A DNA stretch of 64,000 nt from Shinella pollutisoli (lineage in GTDB: Bacteria; Pseudomonadota; Alphaproteobacteria; Rhizobiales; Rhizobiaceae), in NCBI RefSeq assembly GCF_024609765.1, contig NZ_JANFDG010000004.1, forward strand, positions 62,001 to 126,000, given 5' to 3'. Within the stretch, counting starts at the first letter, position 1; the number at the start of each line of letters is the position of its first letter. The notes below the pieces were generated by a model. That model did no database searches and had not been told where the DNA came from. It was given only the letters and a program-made list of their open reading frames with translations. This document shows positions 1 through 8,545 of the stretch, one piece after another. The position numbers and the translations under genes are program-made.

Positions 1-615
1 CGTCGTCAGGCCGGACAGCGCCCGCGCCTCCTCGATGGAGGGGATGAAATAATCGGTGTGCGGCAGCAGGCCGGCGACGTTCTCCATGTCCTTGCGGTCG
101 GCGGCGAAGACGTCGAGCGTGGTGATGCGGCCGCGGCGCTTGGCCTCGGCCATCAGGCGGAAGCTGCGCTCGCCGTCCATCCGGTCCATGAGCCCGGTGC
201 CGCCCATGTGGACGATCCTGGCGTCCAGCACCTTGTCGTAGTCGTCCTCGTCGATGACGAAGGCGCCGGTGGCGCCGCGCATGTGCAGCGCCGGGCGCTG
301 GCCGTCCGGCCGCGTCGTGACGATGGAGGAGGAGGTGCCGACGCCCGGGCAGAGCTGCATCATCGACGTGTCGATGTCGAACTGGCCCATGCGGCGGATC
401 ACCCATTCGCCCATCAGGTCGTCGCCGATGCCGCCGACGGCCAGCACCTTCATGCCGTATTTCGCCGCGACGATGGCGGCGGCGCCCGCCGCCCCGGAGA
501 CGGCCATCGCCACCTCCTCTATGAAATAGGTGTTGCCGCCCGGCGGGATCTCGGTGACCGGCCGGCCGAGGCAATCGAAGGTGAAGAAGCCGATCGAGGT
601 GTAGTCGTACTGCAT
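1..615 (-). CDS. PfkB-family carbohydrate kinase (3' end outside window)
   Basis: Sugar or polyol kinase of the ribokinase/PfkB fold, cut by the left edge of the window; 205 residues are visible without a stop, against a usual length of about 300-340. The ATG follows a strong GGAGG ribosome site. The segment VGGIGDD at residues 61-67 matches the first PfkB signature region, after the GGN motif near residue 27. It is the last visible gene of a leftward operon (binding protein, ATPase, permease, SorC regulator, kinase), so it probably phosphorylates what the ABC importer brings in. The substrate cannot be read from the sequence. A 136-nt gap separates it from the regulator, with no clear signal seen in it. 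Confidence 0.85.
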   Translation of the reverse strand, partial: MQYDYTSIGFFTFDCLGRPVTEIPPGGNTYFIEEVAMAVSGAAGAAAIVAAKYGMKVLAVGGIGDDLMGEWVIRRMGQFDIDTSMMQLCPGVGTSSSIVTTRPDGQRPALHMRGATGAFVIDEDDYDKVLDARIVHMGGTGLMDRMDGERSFRLMAEAKRRGRITTLDVFAADRKDMENVAGLLPHTDYFIPSIEEARALSGLTT

Positions 616-751
616 GGTCTGTTCCTCCCGGACCGGCGCGTTCGCGCCGATGCGCTCTGGTTGACGTCAAAAGGGTTCCGCTGCGCCGGCCCCTCCGGAC
701 CGCCGCACCGTCGTGGCCGGCAATGTTCCGCGTCTCCTCCGCCCGCCGGCC

Positions 752-1687
752 TCAGCCGTCGAGCAGGCTCTCCCCGACCTGCTCGTCCGTCAGGATCACG
801 TGGGGAGAAAGAAGTTTCATGGCCGCGCGGAAGGCCGAGAGCTTGTGCCAGCCGCCCGAGGCCAGCACGATCTTGCGCGCCGAGCGCAGGGTATGCGGGT
901 CGACGGCGACCACGCGCCGGTTGACGTCGTGGTCGATGACCCGGCCGTCCGCGTCGATGAAGCGGCAGAGGATGTCGCCGATGGCGCCGGCCCGCTGCAG
1001 CGAGACCATCTCCTCCTTGTCGAGCAGGCCGTAGCTGACGAAGGTGGAGGACGGCGACAGGTCGCCGACGCTGACAATGGCGATGTCGAGGTTCTCCGAG
1101 CGGCGGAAGACCTCGCGGATGCCCGGGTGCGTGAGGAGCGCGTCGCGGGTGCGCTCGTCGGGCGCGAAGACCGGCGCGGCGATCAGGTAGCTCTCCGCCG
1201 AGAGCCGGTCGCCGAGCCGCCAGGCGAATTCCGACGGGTTGAAGGTGCTGACCCGGGTGAGCCCGCCGAGCAGCGAGACCACCGAGACGCCGGCATGCTG
1301 CTGCTGCGGGATCGACGGCAGGCAGGAGCTCAGCGTCTTGCCCCAGCCGAGGCCGATCGTCGTGTTCTCGCTCAGGAGGTCGGTCAGGTACTCGCCGAGC
1401 ACGGTGCCGATGATCTCCGGCACCATGTCCGGCTTCTGCGGCATCGGCACGACGATGGCGCGCTCGACCTTGAACTTGCGCTCCAGCTCGCGCTCCAGCT
1501 TGACGCAGTGGCTGTGCTTGGAGAGCACGCGGATCTGCACCGTGCCGTCGAGGCGGGCGGCCGCCAGCATGCGCAGCACCCGCGTGCGCGTCATGCCGAG
1601 CTCCTGGGCGACCTGATCCTGTGTCAGTCCCTCCTTGTAGTAGAGCCAGGCGGCCCGGGTCCGCAGATCGTCGTTCAGATCAGACAC
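752..1687 (-). CDS. SorC/DeoR-type sugar-responsive transcriptional regulator (first copy)
   Basis: SorC-family repressor or activator of 312 residues from the GTG at 1687; the frame stays open to a TTG at 1753, but the GTG gives the usual family length (about 310-320). The N-terminus holds the helix-turn-helix (RAAWLYYKEGLTQDQVAQEL, about residues 10-29, then TRTRVLRML). The rest is the sugar-phosphate-isomerase-like effector domain that in this family binds phosphorylated sugars. It lies 78 nt after the permease gene in the same operon and probably controls its own transporter. It resembles the second SorC gene at 14854-15873 in layout and sequence (shared FNPAEFAWR-like segment), so the two may recognise the same operator. 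Confidence 0.85.
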   Translation of the reverse strand: MSDLNDDLRTRAAWLYYKEGLTQDQVAQELGMTRTRVLRMLAAARLDGTVQIRVLSKHSHCVKLERELERKFKVERAIVVPMPQKPDMVPEIIGTVLGEYLTDLLSENTTIGLGWGKTLSSCLPSIPQQQHAGVSVVSLLGGLTRVSTFNPSEFAWRLGDRLSAESYLIAAPVFAPDERTRDALLTHPGIREVFRRSENLDIAIVSVGDLSPSSTFVSYGLLDKEEMVSLQRAGAIGDILCRFIDADGRVIDHDVNRRVVAVDPHTLRSARKIVLASGGWHKLSAFRAAMKLLSPHVILTDEQVGESLLDG

Positions 1688-1765
1688 TCTCTCACTCTCT
1701 GTCAGGGGTTGGTCCAGTCTGCGTATAAATGACGGAACGGGCGCCTGCCGCAAGGGCGATCGCGC

Positions 1766-2758
1766 TCAGCCGCGTCGGCGGAAGAGATCGACCAGCACGG
1801 CGATGAGCACGACGCCGCCGACGATCACCCGCTGCCAGAAGCCGGAGACGTTGAGCAGCACGGTGCCATTGGCGAGCACGGTGAGCAGCATGGCGCCGAG
1901 CATCGTGCCGACGATCGAGCCCTGGCCGCCGCGCAGGCTGGTGCCGCCGAGGATGGCCGCGGTGATCGCGCCCATCAGCCACCCCTCGCCGACCGAGGGC
2001 TGGCCGGCGTCCATGCGGCTCGCGAACAGGATGCCGGCAAGCGCCGCGAACATGCCGGCGAGGCCGAAGACGAGGAACTCCACGAACTTGACGCGGATGC
2101 CGACGAGCACGGCCGCGTCGCGGTTGCCGCCGACGGCGAAGATGTTGCGGCCGAAGCGCGTCTGCGTCAGCAGCCAGATCAGCACGGCGCCGGAGACGAG
2201 GAAGACGAGGACCGGGATCGGCACGGACAGGATCTCGCCCTTGCCGAAGACGCCGAACGTCTCCCCGAGCGGCCGGATCGGATAGCCCTTGGTGATGACC
2301 ATGGTGAGGCCGGCGAAGATCTCCCAGGTGGCGAGCGTGACGATGAACGGGTTGAGCCGCAGCCCCGCCACGAAGAATCCGTTGATGAAGCCGAGGCAGA
2401 GGCCGAAGCCCATGGTGAGCGGGATGACCGCATAGGGATGCACGCCGAACATGGTGAGCAGCAGCGAGCCGACGATGGCCGAAAGCCCGGCCGCCGCGCC
2501 CACCGACAGGTCGATGCCGCCGACGAGCAGCACCAGCGTCTGGCCGAGCGCGACCAGCCCGACGAAGGCCGCCTGCCGGGCGACGACCGACATGTTGTAG
2601 GTCGACAGGAAATTGTCGGTCGCCAAGGACAGAACGACCATCAGCGCGATCAGCGCGACGAGGATGCCGCTCGCCTCCCACTGCCAGAACCGGGCGAGGA
2701 GGCCGGCGCGCTTCTTGGCCGGGGCATGGGCGGAGGAAACGGTGATGTCGTGTGTCAT
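1766..2758 (-). CDS. Ribose/polyol-type ABC transporter permease
   Basis: Inner-membrane permease of the carbohydrate importer CUT2 class (BPD_transp_2, RbsC-like), 330 residues, a normal length. Many hydrophobic helices are evident between residues 30 and 325, with the family's conserved loop (GGQGSIVGTMLG) near the C-terminus, and a short charged cytoplasmic N-terminus. ATG start at 2758, 18 nt after the ATPase stop, so co-transcribed. Works with the ATPase at 2777-4270 and the binding protein at 4327-5274. Substrate unknown; relatives carry ribose, erythritol, xylitol and similar compounds. Confidence 0.92.
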   Translation of the reverse strand: MTHDITVSSAHAPAKKRAGLLARFWQWEASGILVALIALMVVLSLATDNFLSTYNMSVVARQAAFVGLVALGQTLVLLVGGIDLSVGAAAGLSAIVGSLLLTMFGVHPYAVIPLTMGFGLCLGFINGFFVAGLRLNPFIVTLATWEIFAGLTMVITKGYPIRPLGETFGVFGKGEILSVPIPVLVFLVSGAVLIWLLTQTRFGRNIFAVGGNRDAAVLVGIRVKFVEFLVFGLAGMFAALAGILFASRMDAGQPSVGEGWLMGAITAAILGGTSLRGGQGSIVGTMLGAMLLTVLANGTVLLNVSGFWQRVIVGGVVLIAVLVDLFRRRG

Positions 2759-2776
2759 GTCTTTGCCTTCCGGTGC

Positions 2777-4270
2777 CTAGCTCATGGCAAGCTGTAGGAG
2801 CGATTCCTGCGTCGCGGCGGCGGCGGCGGGGATTCCCTTCACCTTGCCCTCGTGCATCACGACGATGCGGTCGGAGACGTCGAGCACTTCCTCCAGCTCC
2901 GAGGAGATGAAGACGATCGACAGCCCTTCCCGGTCGGTGAAGCGGCGCAGTTCGTTCTGGATCTCGAATTTCGCGGCGACGTCGATGCCGCGCGTGGGCT
3001 CGTCCATGATCAGGACGCGGGCGTTGCGCATCAGCCAGCGGCCGATGATCACCTTCTGCTGGTTGCCGCCGCTGAGGCTGGTGATCGGGTCGGCGGGCGA
3101 GCCGAGCTTGATGCGCAGCCGCTCGACGAAGCCGTCGACCTCGCGCAGCATGTCGGCGGTGCGCATGCGCAGGAGGCCGCCGAAGCGGTCGAGCGAGGGC
3201 ATGGTCATGTTCTCGGCGATGCTGAGCAGCGGGAAGATGCCCTCCTGCTTGCGCTCCTCCGGCAGGTAGACGAGGCCCTTGGCGATGCAGTCGAGCGGGC
3301 TGCGGCGCGCGTCGAGCCGCTCGCCGAACAGCTCGACCGTGCCGCCGTCGGCCTGGGTGAGGCCGAAGATGCACTTGGCGACCTCCGTGCGGCCCGCGCC
3401 GATCAGGCCCGAGACGCCGAGGATCTCGCCGCGGTGCAGCTCGAAGCTGACGTCATCGAACTCGCCGTGGCGGGTGAGGCCGTCGACCTTCAGCACCACC
3501 TCGCGCGCCTCCAGCCCGACATGCGGGGCGGGATTGCCGCGGCCGACGACGCGGCCGGCCATCTGGCGCACCATCTCGTCCTTGGTCGTGGTCTTCGGGT
3601 CGAGCTCGCCGACATGGGCGCCGTCGCGCAGCACGGTGATGCGGTCGGCGAGCTCCAGAATCTCGCCGAGGCGGTGGGAGATGTAGAAGACCGAGCCGCC
3701 CTCGGCGCGGAAGCGGCGGACATAGCTGAAGAGCTTCTCCGTCTCGCGCGAGGTGAGCGCCGCGGTCGGCTCGTCGAGGATGAGGATGCGGGCGAGCGTG
3801 GCGGCGGCGCGGGCGATCTGCACGAGCTGCTGCTGCGCCTTGCTCAGCCGGTGGACCTTGCTCGCCGGGTCGATCGATTCGTCGATCTCCAGCAGGTGGC
3901 GCAGCGCCTTGCGGCGCGTCTTCCTCCAGTCGATCGCAGGGCCGGTCGTCTCGTGCGCGCCGAGCATGATGTTCTCGGCGACGGTGAGGTCCGGCACGAG
4001 GTTGATCTCCTGCGGGGCGATGCTGATGCCCGCGCGCTGGGCGTCGAGCGGCCGGGCGAAGGCGACCTGCTCGCCGTCGCGGTGGAGCGTGCCGGAGCTC
4101 GGCCTGATCTTGCCGCAGAAGATGCTCATCAGCGTGCTCTTGCCCGCGCCGTTCTCGCCGATGATGGCATGGATCTCGCCCGCGCCGATGCCGATCGACA
4201 CGCCCTTGAGGGCGTGGACGACGCCGTAGGACTTGGTGATGTCACGGGCCTCGAAGATGGGGTGCGTCAT
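2777..4270 (-). CDS. Ribose/polyol-type ABC transporter, double ATPase subunit
   Basis: CUT2-class ATPase with two fused nucleotide-binding domains, 497 residues, the standard length for RbsA-like proteins. The first half has Walker A GENGAGKST and Walker B LILDEPTAAL; the second half has the degenerate P-loop typical of the family (GLIGAGRTEV), the signature LSGGNQQK and Walker B LIMDEPTRGID. The start is the ATG at 4270 (MTHPIFEARD); the longer frame upstream runs through the binding-protein gene and is not real. It follows the binding protein after 56 nt containing a stable hairpin. Confidence 0.95.
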   Translation of the reverse strand: MTHPIFEARDITKSYGVVHALKGVSIGIGAGEIHAIIGENGAGKSTLMSIFCGKIRPSSGTLHRDGEQVAFARPLDAQRAGISIAPQEINLVPDLTVAENIMLGAHETTGPAIDWRKTRRKALRHLLEIDESIDPASKVHRLSKAQQQLVQIARAAATLARILILDEPTAALTSRETEKLFSYVRRFRAEGGSVFYISHRLGEILELADRITVLRDGAHVGELDPKTTTKDEMVRQMAGRVVGRGNPAPHVGLEAREVVLKVDGLTRHGEFDDVSFELHRGEILGVSGLIGAGRTEVAKCIFGLTQADGGTVELFGERLDARRSPLDCIAKGLVYLPEERKQEGIFPLLSIAENMTMPSLDRFGGLLRMRTADMLREVDGFVERLRIKLGSPADPITSLSGGNQQKVIIGRWLMRNARVLIMDEPTRGIDVAAKFEIQNELRRFTDREGLSIVFISSELEEVLDVSDRIVVMHEGKVKGIPAAAAATQESLLQLAMS

Positions 4271-4289
4271 GGCCGGGCGTCTCCTGAAC

Positions 4290-4314
4290 GGGGCGCGCCT
4301 TGCGCGCGCGCCCC
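4290..4314 (-). other. Intercistronic hairpin after the binding-protein gene
   Basis: A GC-rich inverted repeat (9-bp arms GGGGCGCGC / GCGCGCCCC, 7-nt loop) lies between the binding protein and the ATPase. Hairpins at this place commonly protect the 3' end of the abundant binding-protein message or reduce read-through, giving unequal expression within the operon. No T-tract follows, so a full terminator is unlikely. Confidence 0.5.
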
Positions 4315-4326
4315 GCCCGTCGGGGG

Positions 4327-5274
4327 TTACTTGCAGTCTTCCTTGGTGATGAAGCGCGAGCCGGTGTCGTGGAAGAGCGGCGTCGTGTGGTTCTCGTTCA
4401 TGGCGACGAGGTACTTCACCGCCCAGTAGCCCATGTCCCACTGGCGCTGCGCCTTCAGGGCCGTGATCGTGCCGTCGCAGACGGCGTCGACCGCCTCCGG
4501 CAGGTCGTCCATGCCGACTATCGCCACCTTGCCGGCAAGCCCGGCGTTCTTGACCGCGCGCGCCGCGCCGATCGGGTTGGAGGCGTTGGAGCCGAACAGG
4601 CCGGCGATGTCCGGATGGGCCTGCAGCGCGTTCTCGGTCAGCGTGACGGCTTCCTCGAGGATGTCGTTGTCGGGCTGCTCGAAGACGATCGTCATGTCCG
4701 GATGGCTTTCCAGCGCCTTCTTGAAGCCCTGGATGCGCTCGACGTGGTCGGAGGCCGTCAGGCTGCCGGAGAGGATGCCGATCTTGCCCTTGCCGCCGAG
4801 GTGCTTGGCCAGGAACTCGCCGAGGTCGTAGCCGTCCTGGTAGCTGCTCTTCGGGCCGATGAAGGGGAATTTCTCGTCGCAGAACGAGTTGAAGGTGGTG
4901 ACGTTGACGCCGGCCTCGCGGGCCTCCGTCAGGAGCTGCACGTTGGTGGCGCGGTCGAGGCAGGCGACGGCGAGCCCGTCCGGCTTGCGGCCGATATTGG
5001 TCTCGATGCGCTGGTTCTGGTCGGCGACGTCGGCCTGCGGCGGCTGGTCCCAGATGACGTTGACCTTGATGCCCGACTTCGCCAGCTCCTCGGCGGCGAA
5101 CTTGCTGCCTTCCGCGACGACGTCGTACCAGGGATGGATGACCTTGGGGATGAAGACGAAGGTCAGCTCCTTGTCGATCGGCTTGAGCAGGTCCTGCTGG
5201 CTCTGGGCGATGGCGCCGGAAGCGGCAACCATCGATACGAGGCCTGCGGTCGTCAGAAGTTTGGACAGTTTCAT
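4327..5274 (-). CDS. Periplasmic sugar/polyol-binding protein of the ABC importer
   Basis: Periplasmic binding protein of the ribose-binding (type I, Peripla_BP_4) family, 315 residues from the ATG at 5274, preceded by GGGAGG. A signal peptide is clear (MKLSKLLTTAGLVSMVAASG, cleavage probably after AIA at 20-23). The mature part begins with the family's LTFVFIPKVIHPWYDVVAEG-like first strand and contains the central DGLAVA and GLFGSNASN segments. First gene of the leftward operon and next to the control region it shares with the rightward dehydrogenase operon. The ligand is not predictable; polyol or pentose relatives are the nearest in type. Confidence 0.93.
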   Translation of the reverse strand: MKLSKLLTTAGLVSMVAASGAIAQSQQDLLKPIDKELTFVFIPKVIHPWYDVVAEGSKFAAEELAKSGIKVNVIWDQPPQADVADQNQRIETNIGRKPDGLAVACLDRATNVQLLTEAREAGVNVTTFNSFCDEKFPFIGPKSSYQDGYDLGEFLAKHLGGKGKIGILSGSLTASDHVERIQGFKKALESHPDMTIVFEQPDNDILEEAVTLTENALQAHPDIAGLFGSNASNPIGAARAVKNAGLAGKVAIVGMDDLPEAVDAVCDGTITALKAQRQWDMGYWAVKYLVAMNENHTTPLFHDTGSRFITKEDCK

Positions 5275-5703
5275 TTCTACCTCCCAGTTGAACCTTGCCG
5301 GCCGCCTCGCGCGGGCTACGGCTTCCGCGCCTGCGCGGCGCGCATGCGGCAGGGGCCGTGGGCCCTCGAAAGTGGTCGCATGGAGGAAGGAAGCGCCGTC
5401 CGCCGGCGGGCGGCCCGGTTGGCCTCTGTTCCTCCCTGTCGGCCGATAGAACATTTATCAGCAGACAAAATAAAATGTTCATCATCAGATGCGAATGTCA
5501 ACCTCTTTTGCCGGGTCGCTGTGCGGAGCATACATATCATGTTGTTTTAGAATTATAAATTTATATGCCTCGGTCTCAACGGGGTGTGCAGCCGTCCGGT
5601 CGCTCGTCTTGAAGCGGTGTGAAAATCCCGCACATTGCGAACAACAGCTTGCATATTTGTTTCTTCTACGTCACATATGTGCGAAATCGCCAAGGAGGGA
5701 TCG
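5275..5703. promoter_or_regulatory. Divergent control region, ABC-importer operon / dehydrogenase operon
   Basis: 429-nt intergenic region, strikingly AT-rich between about 5445 and 5690 compared with its neighbours, and without a convincing gene. It holds the palindrome at 5449-5480. A leftward TTGACA lies at about 5488-5494, just outside the palindrome. Close to the rightward gene, the segment at 5652-5665 (CATATTTGTTTCTT) matches the right half-site seen near 20830. The ribosome site AAGGAGGGA at 5692-5700 serves the rightward gene. Transcription starts are not resolved. Confidence 0.6.
5449..5480. promoter_or_regulatory. Putative SorC operator A (32-bp palindrome)
   Basis: Perfect 8-bp arms GAACATTT and AAATGTTC, separated by exactly 16 nt. 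The same architecture, with slightly imperfect arms, recurs at 14722-14753, and one strong arm recurs at 20828-20835. All three sites lie before operons of this locus, two of which encode SorC regulators. SorC proteins are tetramers that bind long, two-part operators, which fits. Binding is inferred, not shown. Confidence 0.6.
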
Positions 5704-6741
5704 ATGAAGGCTGGCCTGCTCAGAGCACCGAATGACCTGTCGTTTGAAACCGTGCCCGACCCGGTGCTGGCGGCGGGCGACCTTCTCGTCCGCGTGCGCG
5801 CGGCCACCGTCTGCGGCACCGACATCCGCATCTTCCGCGGCCGCAAGACCGCCGGCGTCCGCTATCCCTCGATCCTCGGCCACGAGTTCGCCGGCGAGAT
5901 CGTCGACACCGGCGGCAACGGCGACTTCTCCTGCGGCGAGGCGGTCGCCGTCTGTCCGGCGATCCCCTGCGGCCATTGCGACTATTGCAAGCGCGGCTAC
6001 GAGAACATCTGCCAGAACCTGACGGCGATCGGCTACGAGATCGACGGCGCCTTCGCCGAATACATCCGCATCCCGGCCCGGGCGATCGAGGCGCGCAACG
6101 TCTTCCGCATCCCGGAGAGCCTGAGCTGGGAGAAGGCGGCGCTGGTCGAGCCGCTCTCCTGCGTGCTGAACGGCCAGGAGAAGATCGGCATCGAGGTGGG
6201 CGACACCGTGGTCGTCCTCGGCTCCGGCCCGATCGGCCTCCTGCACATCAAGCTCGCCCGCCTGTCCGGCGCCCACCGCGTCATCGTCAGCGAGCCGAGC
6301 GCCTCGCGCCGCGAGGCGGCGATCGCCGCCGGCGCCGACATCGCGGTCGATCCCGTCAGCGAGGACCTGCAGGCGGTCGTGCGGGTGCACACGAAAGGGC
6401 TCGGCGCCGACAAGCTGATCGTCGCGATCGGTGTGGCGAAGCTCGCCAACGACGCGCTCTCGCTCGTGCGCCACCGCGGCAGGGTCAGCCTGTTCGCCGG
6501 CTTCTCCTCCGCCGAGATGGCGACGATGGACGTCAACCTGATCCACTACAACGAGCTGGTCGTCACCGGTTCCTTCGGGCTCAACCGCCTGCAGTTCGAG
6601 AAGTCGCTCGACATGATCGCCGCCGGCCGCATCGAGGTCGATTCGATGCTGACCCACCGTTTCGCGCTCGAGGACATCGGCGCGGCGCTGGAGACGGCGG
6701 AGCGCGGCGGCGCCGTGAAGGTGGCGGTCGTCAACGCATGA
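5704..6741 (+). CDS. Zinc-dependent medium-chain alcohol/polyol dehydrogenase
   Basis: NAD(P)-dependent MDR dehydrogenase of 345 residues, in the sorbitol / galactitol-1-phosphate / threonine dehydrogenase branch. Catalytic zinc ligands are visible at Cys37 and His60-Glu61 (GHEF); the structural zinc is held by Cys89, Cys92, Cys95 and Cys103. The nucleotide-binding glycine motif is GSGPIG in the middle of the chain. The start is the ATG at 5704 behind AAGGAGGGA; an earlier in-frame start at 5635 would lie inside the promoter. It overlaps the next gene by ATGA, so translation is coupled. Likely oxidises a polyol or polyol phosphate made available by the transport systems of this locus. Confidence 0.92.
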   Translation: MKAGLLRAPNDLSFETVPDPVLAAGDLLVRVRAATVCGTDIRIFRGRKTAGVRYPSILGHEFAGEIVDTGGNGDFSCGEAVAVCPAIPCGHCDYCKRGYENICQNLTAIGYEIDGAFAEYIRIPARAIEARNVFRIPESLSWEKAALVEPLSCVLNGQEKIGIEVGDTVVVLGSGPIGLLHIKLARLSGAHRVIVSEPSASRREAAIAAGADIAVDPVSEDLQAVVRVHTKGLGADKLIVAIGVAKLANDALSLVRHRGRVSLFAGFSSAEMATMDVNLIHYNELVVTGSFGLNRLQFEKSLDMIAAGRIEVDSMLTHRFALEDIGAALETAERGGAVKVAVVNA

Positions 6742-8441
6742 CGGAGGCTGCGACACCGGCCGGGCGCCTCGGCGCGCTGAAGGCGCATTATCCCGTCGTC
6801 ATCGTCGGCGGCGGCATCAACGGCTGCGGCCTGTTCCGCGACCTCGCCGCCCAGGGCGTCGATTGCCTCCTGGTCGACAAGGGCGACTTCTGCTCGGGCG
6901 CCAGCGCCGCCCCCTCCCGCCTGATTCACGGCGGCATAAAATACCTGGAGACCGGCGAGTTCCGCCTGGTGCGCCAGTCGGCGATGGAGCGCAACCTGCT
7001 GCTCAAGAACGCGCCGCACTACGTCAAGCCGCTCGAGACCGTGCTGCCCGTCCATTCCTGGTTCGGCGGCATCGTGCCCTCCGTCATGCGTTTCCTCGGC
7101 TTCAAGGCGAAGCTCAACGACCGCGGCGCGGTCATCACCGAGATCGGCCTCCTCCTCTACGACCTGTTCGGCCGGCATTTCCGCACCATGCCGAACCACC
7201 GCATGCGGCTGAAGCGGGCGATGCGGGCCGCCATGCCGGAGCTGACGCCGGATATCGTCGCCGCCGGCATCTACTACGAGGGCCGCATCACCCACGCCGA
7301 GCGGCTCGGCCTGGAGCTCCTGCTCGACGGCATGGCCGACAACCCGCAGGCCGTCGCCCTCAACCACGTCGCCGCCTCCGGCGACGGACAGGGCGGCATC
7401 GTGCTCGCCGACGCGCTCACCGGCGCGCGGGCGACCATGACGGCCGACGTCGTCGTCAATGCCGGCGGCGCCTGGATCGACGCGGTCAACCGCGCGCTCG
7501 GCATCACGACGCGGCACATGGGCGGCAACAAGGGCTCGCATCTCATCGTCCGCAACGAGCGGCTCCACCGGGCGCTCGGCGGGCGGATGGTCTATTTCGG
7601 CTCGGCCGACGGCCGGGTCAACCTGCTCTATCCGTTCATGGGCAACGTGCTCGTCGGCTCGACCGACATCCCGGTCGACGATCCGGACCGCGCCGCCTGC
7701 GACGCCGGCGAGCGGCAGTATCTCTCGACCGTGACGCGCGAGGTCTTCCCCGATATCGAGATCCGGCCGGAGGAGATCGTCATGGCCTATTGCGGCGTCC
7801 GCCCGCTGCCGCGCAGCGACGGGCTCGATCCCGGCGCCGTCAGCCGCGACCATTCGATCGCCCGCGATACGATGCCGGACGGCCGGATCCCGGTCTATTC
7901 GCTGATCGGCGGCAAGTGGACGACCTATCGCGGCTTCTCCGAGGAGGCGGCCGACCTCGTGCTCGACCGCCTCGGCCGCAGCCGCCGCTGCTCGACGCGC
8001 GACCTGCCGATCGGCGGCGGGCGCGGCTATCCCGCCGATGCCGGCGCCTTCGTCGACGCGCTCGCGGACGGCCTGCGCTCGCGCGAGGCCGCGGCCGATC
8101 TCTTCGCCCGCTACGGCAGCCGCGCCCGGCTCGCGGCGGAGGCGGCGCGGGCCGAGGGCGACCGGCCGCTGCGGTCGCTGCCGGCCTACGGCCGGGCGGA
8201 GCTCGCCTGGATCTGCCGGAACGAACGCGTCGGCCGGCTCGCCGACCTCCTCTTCCGCCGCACCGACATCGCGCTCTCCGGCCGCCTCTCGCTGGCGGTG
8301 ATCGCGGAGGCCGCCGATATCGCCGCCGAAAGCCTCGGCTGGGACGCCGCACGCCGCCAGAATGAAATCGACGCCACCCTGCAAACGTGTCATGCTCACG
8401 GCATGGCGATGGCCCAGGGCCATTCCGGCAGGAGCGCGTAG
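6738..8441 (+). CDS. GlpD/EryB-like FAD-dependent polyol-phosphate dehydrogenase
   Basis: FAD-dependent dehydrogenase of the glycerol-3-phosphate dehydrogenase family, 567 residues. The FAD-binding motif VIVGGGINGC is at residues 21-30, followed by the family segments SRLIHGGIKYLE and, near residue 390, GGKWTTYR; the C-terminal DAO_C domain follows. It probably passes electrons to quinone at the membrane. In rhizobia a paralogue of this family (EryB) oxidises erythritol phosphate, so a polyol phosphate other than glycerol 3-phosphate is plausible here beside a polyol transporter. Translationally coupled to the upstream dehydrogenase. Oddly, the last few codons and the stop come from dispersed repeat copy 1 (8422-8517), so the C-terminal tail is probably lineage-specific. 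Confidence 0.9.
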   Translation: MTEAATPAGRLGALKAHYPVVIVGGGINGCGLFRDLAAQGVDCLLVDKGDFCSGASAAPSRLIHGGIKYLETGEFRLVRQSAMERNLLLKNAPHYVKPLETVLPVHSWFGGIVPSVMRFLGFKAKLNDRGAVITEIGLLLYDLFGRHFRTMPNHRMRLKRAMRAAMPELTPDIVAAGIYYEGRITHAERLGLELLLDGMADNPQAVALNHVAASGDGQGGIVLADALTGARATMTADVVVNAGGAWIDAVNRALGITTRHMGGNKGSHLIVRNERLHRALGGRMVYFGSADGRVNLLYPFMGNVLVGSTDIPVDDPDRAACDAGERQYLSTVTREVFPDIEIRPEEIVMAYCGVRPLPRSDGLDPGAVSRDHSIARDTMPDGRIPVYSLIGGKWTTYRGFSEEAADLVLDRLGRSRRCSTRDLPIGGGRGYPADAGAFVDALADGLRSREAAADLFARYGSRARLAAEAARAEGDRPLRSLPAYGRAELAWICRNERVGRLADLLFRRTDIALSGRLSLAVIAEAADIAAESLGWDAARRQNEIDATLQTCHAHGMAMAQGHSGRSA

Positions 8442-8517
8442 CGGTCTTGCGCTCGGAATCGCATGGAAACAAAGGGATGGAGCGTTTTCGCGAATCGGAG
8501 AAAAGCGGAAACGCTCC
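8422..8517 (+). repeat. Dispersed rhizobial-type intergenic repeat, copy 1
   Basis: About 95 bp closely similar, in inverted orientation, to 20225-20314: shared blocks include ATTCCGGC, AGCGCGT, TTGCG, ACAAAGGGATGGAGCG, TTTTCG and CGGAGAAAAGCGGA. The 3' part contains the palindrome GGAGCGTTTTCG...CGGAAACGCTCC. It overlaps the end of the GlpD-like gene and stops just before the ribosome site of the next gene. Confidence 0.75.
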
Positions 8518-8545
8518 GGGTTTTGCACGAAGGAGGATCGCATCC

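Noticed and set aside
1688-1753. TTG start for the first SorC regulator
   Set aside because: It adds 22 residues without family support, and the GTG at 1687 gives the usual length; not excluded entirely.
2777-5485. A 902-codon frame suggesting a binding protein-ATPase fusion
   Set aside because: The N-terminal part is an out-of-frame reading of the binding-protein gene; the ATPase has its own ATG at 4270.
6546-8543. A 665-codon open frame opposite the GlpD-like gene
   Set aside because: The + strand encodes a well-conserved flavoprotein; the antisense product is Arg/Ala/Asp-rich without motifs.
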